DNA of 64,000 bases from Ascaphus truei (GCA_036426205.1 CM071570.1:53217087-53281086); one strand, 5' to 3'. Shown: positions 1 through 12,459, numbered from the stretch's first letter. Notes: generated by a model from the letters alone, not told the origin. Numbers and translations are program-made.

Positions 1-1065
1 AGACTCAAATCAGATGGGTGCATGGATTCTTATAATATTTCTGACGCAATTCACAAAATACTGCAGCCCCATCAGAAGCGTGAGAACTTTCTCAGAAGCC
101 AATCAGAGACCAGCTGGTAATAAAACAGGGTTAGCTGGAAATCTGAATTAACCAAGAGGCATGTGCAACTTGGCACCTCTGCTCCTGGTTCCCTCAATGC
201 CACCTGTGGTGACAGGGTCCTCCAAGTCTGACAGAACCAAAAGGGTGCAACCCTCTGACATCCTGGGTCTCCTTTGAGCCCAGATGGCTAGGCAGCCATC
301 CTGGCTCCTATGCCAAAGCTTAGGCTGACTGCATGGATTTTTATACATACAGTATCACCCTATAAACAAGCAGTGCACAAACTGGGGGACGTGCCCCCAG
401 GGGGGAGATTTTTCTGGGGGCAGTTGCAGAAGTCCCACGCTCTCCCACAAGGCATTTAAATTAAATGCTGGGGGACCGCGCGAGGCTTTTACAACCTCTA
501 CTTACCGAGGTTCAGCCGGCCTCAGGACGCGTGACCATGGCAACGTGGCATCAAATTATGCTGTCGGGTCATGTGACGTCATGGCTGCCATGGTAACGTG
601 ACATCACACGACCCTGCAGTGTCATATGATGCCGCACAAGTTAAGGGGGGGCGCACCACCGGAACAGCACAGGCAGCGGGGGCGCAGCAAAAAAAGTTTG
701 TGCGCCCCTGCTATAAACCATACTTTAATAAAGTATAAGCCTTTGGGAACCTTACAGTATATACGTGTGGGAAATTAGTTGGGGATATCTGGGCTCGAAA
801 ACCTGGAGTCTGGGGGACACGGTGCAGCCCCAATGTGATTCACCCCGCAAACCCAGAAATAGTACCTGCATGCCGGGGCAAATCAGGGGGCCACCAGTAG
901 CTAGGTTCCCCGAACGCCTGCAAACAAAAGGAATACATTTTCGCCCAAATCTCCCACCTAAAACTTACACTCCCAAAATCTGGAGTTTCTATGACACAGG
1001 GAACCCCAGAAGCCCCTAAACAGGTCAGGTTTTTCTATACTTTAAAGGGGACTTCCATAGCCCAA
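1..1065. other. Unassigned flank
   Basis: No coding region, RNA gene or mobile-element protein is recognised here. The short open frames on both strands have no familiar motif. One TACAGTA heptamer lies near 347 and another near 753 (see findings). Confidence 0.5.
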
Positions 1066-1352
1066 AAATCCAATACAGGTTCTGGGACACCTTGGCACTA
1101 ACTGGGGTACCCCTATGTTACTTAGGGATCCCCGCAGCTACAGGAACTCTTTTAATCCCTGTGCCTCATTTTACCTTTATGGTTGTGCTGAAGAAGGGAA
1201 CCAACCCATGAACCCCTATATAGGTTCTGGGTGACCTGGGCAGTAACTGGGTCTCCCCCTTAACCTAGGGACCCCTTATAGTACAGGGACACTTTGCATC
1301 CCTATGCCCCATTTACCTTTCTGGGCTGTGCTGAAGAAGGGAACCCCAGCGC
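1066..1352. repeat. Diverged tandem repeat, two units of about 145 bp
   Basis: Two successive units share a common order: AGGTTCTGGG, then TAACTGGG, then AGGGA..CC, then CCCATTTACCTTT or a close variant, and finally GTGCTGAAGAAGGGAACC. The second unit is offset by about 145 bp. They differ at many positions, so the duplication is old. Earlier sequence (800-1020) has weaker similarity and may be a third unit. Confidence 0.55.
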
Positions 1353-1974
1353 TGAGTCGCGCAAGTGTTTTCAAGGGGAGATATTGCTGGGACAATGTGC
1401 CTATATGTATTTGGGAATCAAGCATGATTCTCAGGTACATTTTTGGGGTATCCAGCAACTCTGGACCCTGACTACCTAGACACATTCTGACAACACTTTC
1501 TCCGCAAAGAAAAACCCTTGAAACTCATACCCTAGCAATCCCTGCTTGCTGGCATCCCTGGAAAGGCAAAAACACATAAAATCCTTTAATGTCACATATT
1601 ATGCTTTACACAGTTCTGGGCTCAAGAGCTGACTCTTATTGAATCCTTATTACGGATCAGGGGTAACCAAACAACCTTAAACCTTTATTTGAGAGCCTGG
1701 TTACCCCCCTACAATCACAACAGAGGATATATAAGAGAGGATAAAGCTTGTGAACACTGTGGGCAACCGATATACAACCAGTATTTCCAGAGATGCAGCT
1801 CTTAGCACAGCAGCCCCACCCTCACTGTCGTGATGTCATCGAAAACCGACGGATGTTCGTTCCATGTGTGCTCCCATGCATCTTCAGGGGAGGAAGAGTA
1901 ATGATCAATCCATCACTCAGATCCAATATACCCTTAGTATTGGGGGTGTGACTAGGTCTCTAAGCCAATCACAA
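1353..1974. other. Unassigned spacer before the Penelope-like element
   Basis: No gene is seen. A 10-bp inverted repeat (GGGGTAACCA near 1670 and TGGTTACCCC near 1700) is present. GATGTCATCGAAAACC at about 1832-1847 loosely resembles the right half of the ribozyme-like module described elsewhere but lacks the left core. Confidence 0.4.
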
Positions 1975-1980
1975 GAGAGT

Positions 1981-2374
1981 TGAAAAAATCAATGAAAATA
2001 TTGATCAATTATTAGCAGATGTTAAAAAGTGGAATGAACATACTGATTTTGAGGGTCTGGAGAAAAAACTCAAAATAAATATGGATAGATTAACATCTGA
2101 GATTAAAGAGAGAAAACAGAAGAAATACATTTGTGACTCCCTCGATTTTAAGGAAGGAAATATATTCCGCTATAAAAATAAAACTATTAAAGCAAAACAA
2201 GGGAACAATATTTCTGGATCATCAACATATTGGGACTTATCCGCTAGGGATAATGACCAATACCCCTTAGCTTGCAGACGAGGTAGAAATACCCGGAACT
2301 ATGGTATGCCCCATTCGTCAACCCCCCATGAGCACTTCTGTCTCTTTTTTAGAGGTACCAGGACAATCTATTGA
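1981..2374 (+). pseudogene. Penelope-like ORF, N-terminal segment
   Basis: The open frame 1981-2374 encodes a charged, probably helical segment (VEKINENIDQLLADVKKW, then MDRLTSEIKERKQKKY) followed by a low-complexity polar stretch. In Penelope-like elements the region before the reverse transcriptase is poorly conserved. I assign it by position directly upstream of recognisable reverse transcriptase and by continuity of the plus-strand frames. The next conserved block resumes in a different frame, so a frameshift lies between 2374 and 2446. Confidence 0.55.
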
Positions 2375-2445
2375 TCAACCCGTAAGAGGAAGACCAAGCA
2401 GGGGAAGGGAGGGATTCCGAAGGATCGAGAGATCTGGGTTTACCA

Positions 2446-3970
2446 ATGCCAGGGGAAACAGAGGGCATCCCACAGAATGATGTGGAAACAACACAGATAA
2501 TCAACCTTTCGAACAAAGTTCTTAATCTCAATCGTGTTAAGGTTCTATCTAAAGGATTATCCTTATCTCCTACACATAACCTCGATGTATTTGAATACAT
2601 CAAAGATGTTAATTTATTCTCAAGAAAACTATTACTACATAAATTCTTCACCAGACGACAACAAAATAGCTACTGTAACACACGATTAGAAGATTTTGAC
2701 CATAGAGATTTTGCATGTGTGAAAGTCTTGAATAGCTTATTGGAGGAGAGTGAGAAGATACCTGTGGTGGGTCCTTTTATCGATCTAAAAGGCCAATCTA
2801 AATTTGCACCACTAATGGAGACTAGCACTAATGTAGACATGTTCTCCACGGTGGTGACTGCAGATATTAGAAATCTGCCAAGTATGGCAGGACGAAGCAA
2901 TCTGAATCACTTTGAACGCATTGCCCTAAAATAGCTAGAGAATGATCCAAATATCATCATCAAACCATCCGATAAGGTGGATAATGTGGTGATAATGGAC
3001 AGGGAGGCTTATGCTAAGGAATGTACACATCTACTAGCAGATAACAAGTGCTACAAAACCTGTATATCATATCCCACAGAGACTAGTAAGAAAGAACTGA
3101 CACACATACTAAATGGGGGCGTTACTAACAAAATAATCACTAAAAAAGAATTTTACTTCATTTTGATTTAGAATTCACAGATTTCAAGCTTTTACCATCT
3201 CCCCTGGATATATAAAGGAAAAATACAGTACCACCACCAGGAAGACCGATTGTTTTTGGAATTAACAATCTGACATCAAATGCAAGTAAATATCTAGATA
3301 TAGTGTTACGCACATTCGTCAACTCACTCCCCTCATTCCTAAGGGATACTAAAGATGTTTTACTTAAATTAGAAGATGTAGTGTAGAAAGTGAGACCCTA
3401 TTGGTGGGTCTTGATGTAGAGGGCCTCTACACGAGCATCCTACATTCCTATGGGATGAAAGTCGTCGCTCATTTTTTAAGATCACGAGACACCAAATATG
3501 AATCACATAATTCCTTCATTATGAAGCTTCTAAACTTTTTATTGACAAAAAATTACTTTCTCTTTGAGCAGACTTTTCTATCAAATTCAGGGCACCGCGA
3601 TGGGGACCATCTGTGCTCCCACCAATACAAATCTATATTGGGTGGTGGGAGGAGACGGGAGACGGTAGTCTTCAGCGATGTTTTGGAAATGTATACGGAC
3701 CACCTAGAACTATTGGCCCACTATATAGATGACATCATACTTCTATGGAAGGGTCTAGAGGAATTATTATGTGAATTCATAGAAAGTTTGAATAAAAACA
3801 ACCATAACCTCAAATTGACATACAATACGAGGCAAATGAGGAAAAAATTAATTTTCTTGATCTTACCATTACTAAAAAAGACGACGACAGACTCAAAACA
3901 ACAATCTACAGAAAAACTACATCAATTTATAGCCTCCTTAGGGCAGATAGCCACCATCCACAACATATGA
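2446..3970 (+). pseudogene. Penelope-like reverse transcriptase, broken
   Basis: The protein would copy element RNA into DNA at the target site. Recognisable blocks in order are: KVLSKGLSLSPTHNLDVFEY and a following LFSRKLLLHKFF (2536-2655), a TAG stop at 2932-2934, NIIIKPSDKVDNVVIMDREA (about 2950-3010), PPPGRPIVFGINNLTSN (3231-3281), VGLDVEGLYTSI (3404-3439) and the catalytic YIDDIILLWKG (about 3722-3755). The frame moves from 1 to 3 to 2 along this span. The first shift coincides exactly with a TACAGTA heptamer at 3224-3230. Removing five bases there would put KGKI in frame with PPPGRP. Family assignment is firm; the copy is inactive. Confidence 0.85.
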
Positions 3971-4217
3971 TATCTAGCATACCAACAGGTCAATTCTTGA
4001 GATGACGACGTAATTGCTCCACCATCGCCGAATATAATGTCCAGGCAAAGGATATGAGCGATAGGTTCCATGAACGGGGACACAATTAGGGGTCAGTTAA
4101 GAAAACTTACAAATGAGCTAAAATTACCCCTAGAGAGCAACTTCGAACCAGTGGACAGAGACAAAAGAAAGAAGATGACAATCATGTCATCAGATACATC
4201 AAAACATACAACAACCA

Positions 4218-4800
4218 TTGGAATTAAATAAAAAACATATTCCAAAACACTGGCACATACTGATGAAGGACCATGACCTTAAACAGGTCCTAAAACCAAT
4301 ACCTACCATGACCTGTAGAAGGGAAAGAAATCTAATAGATAGGCTTGTACACAGCCATTATCGAGAACATCATGTCAAAACATGTCTGGGGGATAGAAAA
4401 TCTATGGGGTCCTATCCTTGGTAGATGTCGAGCATGCACATAGATGGCGGCCACTAAGATATCCAAGGTCTACCAAATTAATGACTTTCTTAATTGCTGC
4501 ACTACAGGAGTAGTATATCTTATCTCCTGCAAATGCGGCAAACAATATGTGGGCAAGACCCACAGACACTCTAGACGCGCCCTCGTGGTTGTGGTCAGCA
4601 TACTATACCAATTCCTACTTCAGCCCCATGGTCGTGCCTCGTTTGTGGTGAACTACGCGTTACATGTAGAAAGTGTTACCATCATATTACATCTAGGACA
4701 ATATCTAGGAAAAGGTGCCCCTCTAGTGAAGGTCTATATGGATTGGGCAGAGATGTATATATTGCGCACAGTCCAGGTATACGTGCCGCATAGTGAATGA
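4218..4800 (+). pseudogene. Penelope-like linker and GIY-YIG endonuclease, broken
   Basis: The frame at 4218-4424 holds the linker found before the nuclease (PKHWHILMKDHDLK, then CRRERNLIDRLVHSHY). After a frameshift, 4444-4800 begins with a GIY-YIG nuclease core: GVVYLISCKCGKQYVGKT followed by HRHSRRAL. This nuclease nicks the target DNA for insertion. The downstream catalytic glutamate region is not recognisable in the same frame, so the domain is damaged. The two cysteines of CKCG fit the animal Penelope-like nuclease variant. Confidence 0.8.
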
Positions 4801-4870
4801 TGTTGAAGCATAAGATATATAATATGCAAATGTTTAAGTGTAGAAGTGACAGACATTTTAAATGACCCGC

Positions 4871-5454
4871 CACTAGAAGTCAAAACGGGTCTAATAGAGT
4901 TTATAACTCTCACTGTGTACCCAGATCCCCAAGATATGTTTAAACTAGCCCCAGTGATATGGTCTGCCAGTGATAATATATTTATAAGTAGGCAGATACA
5001 AAATTATTATCAAAATTATTGAAAGTGTAAGCTGTAAAATATTGATGCAAGGAATAATAATTATTTCTACTGTACAGTTTAATAGAAAACATCACACACC
5101 AGTGTTTACAACCTGTCACTGCTATAAATTACTGTAGCTTTTAAGGGACAGCACTTTCAAACCTGAAAGAAGCATCTTTTCATTTGAGTTTATTTGTTGC
5201 AATTAACCCTGCGTGAGCACTTTGTTTCCTGCGGTGGTCCGCGGCTCAGCTACGGTCAACCGGCACAATTATTTGTGTTTTAAAAAAAATATAATTATAA
5301 TTCATTACGTGTGTCCAGCAGGTGGTGCCCCGCAAGGGAGCCGCAAATTGCATATAAATACCGGGGATTTACATATCGTTTAAAGGAAAAGTGGCATTGT
5401 CTCTTGCCATTTTTGTTGTTGTTTTTGTTTTTAATAGATGGAACAGTTGCTTAC
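4871..5454. other. Unassigned spacer
   Basis: No gene or recognised element is seen. TACTGTA heptamers occur near 5069 and 5130. Confidence 0.4.
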
Positions 5455-5690
5455 TTTTAAGGAATTTGGACCTTGTGATACTGTCCTGCACTGACCCTGG
5501 CTTTGGAATACGACAATCCTGCTCTCTCCTGCACTGACTCTGGCTTTGGCTTTATGACGACTCTACTCTCTCCAATCCTGACCCCGGCTACGTACCCCAA
5601 CGATCCGTTACTCTCCGCTCCAAGTCCAGGCAAGTACCACGTTTACGTTGTCCTCTATAACCCTGACCCGGCTTGCAATCTGATCTCAGG
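5455..5690 (+). repeat. CT-rich degenerate tandem repeat, possible LTR fragment
   Basis: The phrase CCTGCACTGACYCTGGCTTT appears twice (near 5484 and 5524), and related CCTGACCCCGGCT-like phrases continue to about 5675. Similar pyrimidine-rich strings occur in the candidate LTR at 11811-12459, so this may be an LTR fragment. No target duplication or matching second end was found. Confidence 0.3.
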
Positions 5691-7790
5691 TGATAAGTGT
5701 TGCCTGTGGTAGGGGTAAGGAGCTTGTTCAGATAGCTGGGTAGGTTGCCCATAAAGAATTTAAAGGCAAGACAGGAAAGGTGAACTTTGTGCCTAGACTC
5801 GAGTGATGACCAATCTAGTTCTTTGAGCATTTCGCAGTGATGTGTGCTGTAGTTGCATTGGAGAACAAAACGACAAATTGAATTGTAGAGGGTGTCAAGT
5901 TTGCTAAGGTGGGTTTGAGGTGCCGAGCCATATACTATGTCTCCATAGTCAATAATTGGCATTAGCATCTGTTGTGCGATACGCTTTCTGACCAGGAGAC
6001 TTAGGGAGGATTTGTTCCTATAAAGTACACCTAGTTTGGCATAGGTCTTGGATATCAATGTGCATCCTGAATGTTAAGTGGGAGTCAAACCATATGCCCA
6101 GGTATTTAAAACTAGTGACAGGGGTTAGGGTGGTGTTAGTGTTGGCTCTAATCTGGAGCTCAGTCGCTGGAAGCTTTAAAAATTTAGTCTTGGTCCCAAA
6201 TACCATTGTTACAGTCTTGTCAGTGTTTAAAAACAGTTTGTTGTGGGAAATCCAGTTTTCGATTCTCAAAAAGTCAGACTGAAGTATGTGTCGAATGTCA
6301 GAGAGGCTATGGCTGTGTGCATATAGGATTGTGTCATCTGCATACATGTGTATTGAGGCTTCCTTACAAGCTGTGGGAAGATCATTGATGAACACTGAGA
6401 AGAGTAGGGGCCCCAGAACAGAGCCTTACAGGATACCACAGGTGATATCCAGGGGGTTGGAGTTAGAGCCTGAGATGGACATATGTTGGGTTCTACCTGA
6501 TAGGTAGGTCTGAAATCAGTTTAAAGCATGCTTCCCTATTCCAGTGCTCTGGAGTTTGTTAAGCAGGCTAGCATGAACAAAAGTATCAAAAGCCTTTGCA
6601 AAATCTAGGAATACTGCACCAGTGAGTTGTCACCGTTCCATTCCACACTGGATTTCATTGCAAACTTTTAGCAGGGTAGTTACGGTGGAGTGTTTGGGTC
6701 GAAAGCCAGATTGGAATTGACTAGGGAAATTTGTCTTGGTATAGTAATCGCTTAATTGGGAGTGGACACATTTTCCCATAACTTTGGATAGAATTGGGAG
6801 AAGTGAGATTGGCCTGTAGTTTGAGACAGTGTTTTTGTCCCCACTTTTGAAGATTGGAACAACTCTGGCAGTTTTCCAGGTCTTAGGGTTATGGCCTGCA
6901 GACAGGATAGAGTTGACTATGGAAGCAATTGGTTTGGCAATGGCTGGGACACCAACTTGTACGAACCTAGATTGTAGTAAGTCAGGTCCACATTGGCTGC
7001 TTAGTTTTAATTTGAGAAGCGCTTGTGTAATCTCCTCTTCGGATACTGGGCCAAATTGAAAGTTGTGGGCAGTGTTGGGAGGGGGTGGGGCTATTTGGGT
7101 ACTCCCAGGATGAGATTCATGTTTGTGGTTTGGGTTGCGTTTCGCTAATAAGTTAGTGGCACACCCCACAAAGTAATCATTGAATGCATTTGCAATGTCA
7201 GTGGGGTTTGTCACAGTAATATCCCCCTTAGTGATATTACTTGGTTGTTGATGGTTAGAAGGCTGGAATATATTGTTGATAACCTTCCAGAAGTTAGCTG
7301 GGTTTGATGTATTTTGGTGGAGATTGTCAGAGTAATATTGTGCTTTTGCGTGCCTTGTTTGCCTTCTGCACATGTTCCGCAGGCATCTGTAGTGATTGAG
7401 ATCCTTGGTAGTGCCAGTTACTTTGTAGCTTTTCCATAAGGTATCCCTGAACTGGTAGAGTGCTATAAGGTCAGTTGTAAGCCATGGAAGGTGGGCCCCC
7501 CGTACCCTTATTTTGCGTAGTGGAGCATGGGTATCGCAGAGCTTTAAGAACTCGGATTGGAAATAGTCGAGCGCAGAATCAGGGTCGGGAATTAAATCGA
7601 TTCTGTGCCATGGGCAGTTGGTAAGGTCATCCAGAAACTGTTGTGGGTTAAAGTTTCTAAATGTTCTAGTGAGGAGAACTTTAGGGCTTGAATTGGGCGG
7701 TTTAATTTTCCTTACACAGTACACTATTGCATGGTCACTGAAAATATCAGGAAGGATGCCAGAGGATTGGATTCTGCTGGGGTTTACCTC
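5588..7790 (-). pseudogene. LINE ORF2 remnant (endonuclease end, reverse transcriptase, C-terminus)
   Basis: Visible in minus-strand order are: SDH end of the endonuclease (about 7750), SNYRPISLLPILSKVMGKC and FQSGFRPKHST (reverse transcriptase fingers, about 6800-6700), a TGA stop at about 6630, then GAVFLDFAKAFDT (first catalytic Asp, about 6615-6577), GSVLGPLLF (about 6410), MYADDTILYAH (catalytic Asp pair, about 6345) and a C-terminal DIVYGSAPQTHLSKLDTLYN block after a frameshift near 6050. At least one stop and one frameshift make it non-functional. The family enzyme performs target-primed reverse transcription. Confidence 0.8.
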
Positions 7791-7800
7791 TGTGCAGAAA
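5588..7800 (-). mobile_element. CR1/L2-group non-LTR retrotransposon, 5'-truncated
   Basis: On the minus strand the end of an apurinic-type endonuclease (ILPDIFSDHAIVYCVRK, with the SDH signature) leads into a reverse transcriptase with YADD and a C-terminal LINE domain. The copy starts inside the endonuclease at about 7800, as is usual for LINE copies cut short during insertion. ORF1 and most of the nuclease are absent. The 3' limit on the minus strand is only known to about 5588. The clade call is by motif pattern from memory; CR1 and L2 cannot be separated here. Confidence 0.8.
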
Positions 7801-10800
7801 AAATTACACCTTTTATGTACTGTATATTGAGAAATATAGGAAGCAGTGACATACAGTTAATGTATATTATTTATTTCTATGCTTGTACTGACATTATACA
7901 AGGTCCATACAAGCCAGTAATAAGCTTGTTTATTTATGTCCTGGTTTTACTGTGCAGACAAGTCAGCACAAGGTTAGAAATGAATTAATAAGATCCAGTT
8001 GTATTTCCATCTTTTTGTCAATACATTGTACAGAAAAGATGTAAGTGATTTTGCACACTACGCTTAATATATAGGGATTTAGTAGTATTTTACAGCTTTA
8101 TAAATTATGCACCAAATTCCTATTTCCAAACCAAACTTTCACAAATATTTAGGTCATTAAAAATCGTCCCCTTTTTAAAAACAATCAGATTAAAAGTCGC
8201 AAATCATAATTCACAGCAAGTCTCTAAATGCAAGAATTAGGAATTGCATGAAACAAGGGATTATATTTATGAAACAAATTGATAAAAATAGTAAATGACA
8301 AATTTTAATATACATTTTCATCTATATTTTCATAAAATATGAACATTAATTTATGAAGAAAACATCTTGCTAAGGGAAATTTAAAAGCTGATCTGAACCC
8401 TAGCAATACATATAATTCTTCTGATTACAGATGCTATTCTATGAATGATTTACAACATTAAAAGCAACAGTTACCTATCTTTGGGATTCCTTAATGTCAA
8501 TGAATAGATTGATGTCTGCCAGCCGTCTTTACTTTAAACTCTGTCAAAGATTTGACTCCACCCAACATGATCTAAAAACTTTCTTTAAACAATTTTATGA
8601 CGTTCGCTTTTTCACCTATTACATTAATTAATTATCGCAGTGTTTATTAAAAAATTACTTTATAATGCACAATGGAATTGCTATGTAAATAAATGCACTC
8701 ACCTAAGATCCCTTTTTCTAAATCGCCCCATTAGAGACATCTTTCTTGGTCATTCATGTTTGTAAATATTTGGATGTACTGTAAAGTAGTTTTTCATATT
8801 ATGTTTGCTTTGATCACAAATTTTGTATTTGAATTCACTTCTTCATATACTATTTTATTGAATGAAATCCATTTCAGTGTCAGAGTACAGTAAGTGCAAC
8901 AATGTGTCTATTGGAAGGCTGCTAGTTTTTGGACCACCATTTCCCCCCCATATTTCCTAGCTTCCTTTTCCCTTATTTTCATACTTCTGGGAGAGGCTTT
9001 AATCGACATGCTCCCCTTTCACCTTTCTTGTCTGACTTTGGCATGCAAGAAAACCACTTGGAGTACACACACGATAACGGATAGGTAGACCTTCTGCTTA
9101 ATGTTCTTTTCATGATTTCTCTATCCTACCGGGTCTCATTTTGTATACTGTATCTAGCTTCTTTCTATCTGCATCTGTCTTTTACTTCCCTAAACCAAGA
9201 CATGGGTTCTATTTACATCCCAGCTCTAGAAATGACCTTGTATTCTAAACCTTCTTCTCTCTTTCTCAGACAATCTTATCCATTCTTACAGTAGTTTTCT
9301 CAAATTAACATCAAAATACAGCGCTATATTTACTAAATATGACTGACTAAGCCATGATGTACGTTATAGCCATTTCATAAACATGAATACTGTATTAATG
9401 CACCACTTTGTAAATAGGGTCTACAGTACCTTTTTTTCTCTATTTTGTATATATTTATTTTGATAGTTCACCTTAAAAAATATTAATTTTAACTTCTAGA
9501 TATTTGCACATCTCTTACCAAAAGGAATACACAGTGTTTGACTTTAACACAAGTGAAAAAGTACATAATCTAGTCTTGTCTAAGAAGATACAGTAGATCC
9601 CTTTAAGTGGCAGTCCAAACCATAAACTTACCATTAATAAACATATAATAATGTTTCATAAACTACACATTTAGAGCGGAAAATAAAATCAAGCTCATAA
9701 TTCACCACTTGTTACTTTTTTTAAATGTAATTTTTAATATTTGTTGTATGTAGTCAAGTGGAGAATTGTGTGGGTCATACAATAATGTTCTTCTGCATAA
9801 CTAATGGCATTTGTCAAGAGATGGAAGGAAAGAGTAGGGAAATTGGAAGGAGAGGTGGAAAAGGAATACAGAGGGTCTGCAGTCGGACATAGAAACTTAG
9901 CTGGGTTTTGCAAAATTAGCTATTTTTGCAGATTTACAGTAGAATGTCAACTTTCAGTGTGTTTAGCTGCAGACCAGAAAAGCAAGAGACAGTAGTGTAT
10001 TACATAACAGAGGAACACAGCAGCAGATGCAAACCATTAACAGCAGCACAGAACGTTAGGTGTTAAGAAGATAGCAAATTTTATGTAAAATAAAAAGCCA
10101 GTTATTTATATTTCTGTTTCCCAATAGGCTATTGTAGCTTCTAACAGCATGCTTTACCTTGCTTTCATTTCCTGCCTGAATGCTGGAAATGTTGTAATGA
10201 TAATAACATAAAAACAGTTGCATTTTTGAAGGTGTGTATTGATGAAACGTATATGTTAATAAAGCACAGGTTATTGTATAACACCTGGCACATAGTTTTT
10301 CAAAAAGATATCTAAATATTTATGTAGGAGATTACACATTTTACCAATGTTTTTAGTAATGTAGGCAAAATTATTCCTGAAATAGATTGAAGGTATTGGT
10401 AAGTATAACAGAGCTAAATAGACAAATATATTAATTTAACTGCTTATCTGCTACATTAAGCTCTGGATCATATCAAAACACTTATACATTGTAATAAAGC
10501 AACAGTTTATTTCCATTTGATTTATCCATTGCATCTTGGGACAGATGAGTATCATTCAGTAGTGTATGACCATGGAAAATAATAACATAAATATAAAAAT
10601 ATAATACATAGGACATTTATGAAAACTGTTGCTATTTAAACTCTATTTTAGTTTAGTCCTTTTTAAGACCCCGTAAAAGGTTAACCAAATCTACTGTGTA
10701 AGGCCTGACTCCTTTTGGTTTGTGATAGCATACACCTGCAGAACTTTGTAGGGCCCAGGTGAACAATGACCATTATATGCTTACAGTATAGATAAAGTCA

Positions 10801-10812
10801 TGATGATTGATA
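7801..10812. other. AT-rich intergenic DNA
   Basis: No gene or mobile-element protein is recognised over about 3 kb. The stretch is AT-rich and unusually dense in TACAGTA/TACTGTA heptamers (near 7819, 8778, 8886, 9145, 9288, 9389, 9422, 9589, 9934 and 10790). A roughly 65-bp segment at 8531-8600 recurs at 10813-10866. Confidence 0.5.
8531..8600 (+). repeat. Short dispersed repeat, copy 1
   Basis: GTCAAAGATTTGACTCCACC, then CAACATGATCTAAAA and later ACAATTTTATGA recur at 10813-10866 with few changes. The second copy lacks about 12 bases (CTTTCTTTAAA region) and is cut off by a different sequence beginning AAAAAAGTGGGGG. Confidence 0.6.
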
Positions 10813-10866
10813 CAATTTTTGTCAAAGATTTTACTCCACCCAACATGATCTAAAACAATTTTATGA
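10813..10866 (+). repeat. Short dispersed repeat, copy 2
   Basis: Second copy of the segment at 8531-8600, truncated on its right side at about 10866, where a sequence reading AGCGCTGCTTCCCCCAC and a T-run on the minus strand begins. That ending resembles the 3' ends of the retroposon-like elements described elsewhere in the window. Confidence 0.55.
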
Positions 10867-11810
10867 AAAAAGTGGGGGAAGCAGCGCTAACCACTAAACA
10901 AATAAATAAATAAAGTGTTATGACAGAAGTGACTATTATGTGGGCTTCTACAATGGTGAAAAACACATCAAACTCTCAATGTAGTTAATGTTCCATCTGC
11001 ATTAATGTAATACTTAATTCCAGCAGCCAGAGTCCAATGAGGAAGTTCCACAATCCACCATAAACAAGTTGCGGGAAAAAAGGGGGGACGTCCTCCGGCG
11101 CATAGACTGAGATGGTAAATTCAGACATGGAAAAACAAAAGCAGAAAACACAGCAGTGTATTACTGAGCAACAATTAACCAAGCATCCACTAAACATATG
11201 TTGGACACTTACAAAGGCAGTTGTTATTTGTGTCTCAAATCCTTATATACTGTAGACTATGCTCCCAGATTCTCAATAGGTGATAGTATATTGATAAAAC
11301 AGAAGAAAATATCATGGCATAATAAAGTTTAATAAAATTGACTGGTATAAAACAGTAATGCACTCACAAACATGTAACTATGTAACTGGCTTTCTCAAAT
11401 CCACCACTACTAAACCCCTTGTAACCTGCCCAAACCCTTCTAACCACAAAATAATGTACTTTGTCACATGCAGAACTCCCACCACCTTAAAAAATTACAG
11501 ACTGCTCCACTGAACTACAGGACCATCTGGAATTATTTTTCTGAAATAAAAATGTAAATATTGCTCCAACCCAGTTCTGTAGTGCCAAATTCAAACAGAA
11601 TACCCTCCAATTAACCCACAATAAGCTATACACTGCCCATTCCCTAGGCACCAAAGAGTCCCTCACCAACTCCTGGACTTACCAATCCCAAAATTCCACA
11701 GATGTTCTGGTAAAAGAAGCACCAGTGATCTGAAAAGGGGCAACTGAAAATGGAACAGGGCATCTGCAATCATCTTAATAGCCCCTGGAAAACTTTTTAA
11801 GCAGCAGGGT
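10867..11810. other. Unassigned, possibly a minus-strand retroposon body at the left
   Basis: No coding region is recognised. The left edge (10867-10890) read on the minus strand ends in GCGCTGCTTCCCCCAC plus a T-run, like the ends of other foldback retroposons here. The rest shows nothing identifiable. Confidence 0.3.
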
Positions 11811-12459
11811 TGTCAGGGTCTCCCAGACAACCTGCTCCTAGCCATAGTTCCTTTCTCTGTCCAAAGGGTGTGCTGCTGGTTTCTGTCTGCTCTGGGTTCC
11901 TCTGTCTTTCCGTCTGTTTCCTCTTGTTGCTCCTGTCACTGTCCTTATAGTTCCTGTTTCCTGTTCCTCCCTTTCCTTTGTTTTGTGTCAGACTCCTTAT
12001 GCCCATGTCCATGCTTCTGCCGCAGCTTCTGTTTCTGTACCTGTTCTGTTCCGTGTTGGAGTCATGTACCTTATTAAAGTTTCCTGTTTCCTGCACCTCC
12101 TTGCCTTTGCTTTGTTTGCGTCCAGAGTCAATCTGCTTCTGCCTCTGATCTGTTTCCGTTTTGTTCCTGTTGAGTTCTGGTAATATTATTAAAGGCCCTT
12201 GCTATTGAAGTAGCTTTTCCCGTCTGTTTCCTGTTGCCAGGTCCAAGTTCCTGCTCCCCTGCCCTTTTCCTGCCTTCCTGCTGCCAACCTCTGCCTGGAC
12301 CACATTGATCCTGCTTGCCGCCTGCCATCAAACCCTGCCTGTGACCCTAACGATCTTTGCCTGCTGCCTGCCACCGACCTCAGCCCTTGACCCTGACTAT
12401 CCTTGCCTCCCTGCTGTTCCAGCCATAGAGGTCCTCTCTGCTCCTAGAGTCCCTTGACA
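11811..12459 (+). mobile_element. Candidate solo LTR (Gypsy-like)
   Basis: The segment begins TGTCAGGGTCTCC and ends CCCTTGACA, giving TG..CA ends. TGTCAGG is also how the Gypsy LTR in this window begins on its own coding strand. The interior is strongly pyrimidine-rich with repeated CCTGCYT phrases and two ATTATTAAAG-like strings. The flanking five bases do not match, so no target duplication supports the call. Confidence 0.35.

Larger units (their letters stand above)
1975..4870 (+). mobile_element. Penelope-like retroelement, decayed copy
   Basis: On the plus strand a Penelope-like element can be followed in order: N-terminal region, reverse transcriptase with a YIDD box, linker, and GIY-YIG endonuclease near the end. 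That order and the GIY-YIG domain are diagnostic of endonuclease-positive Penelope-like elements. The reading frame is broken by in-frame stops and several frameshifts, so this copy is dead. No terminal repeat pair was found at its edges, and both boundaries are approximate (limits of recognisable protein similarity). Confidence 0.85.

Noticed and set aside
1829..1850. GATGTCATCGAAAACC as a possible hammerhead near the Penelope-like element
   Set aside because: The left core reads CTGTCGT rather than CTGANGA, the stem would have a one-base loop, and no helix I partner is evident.
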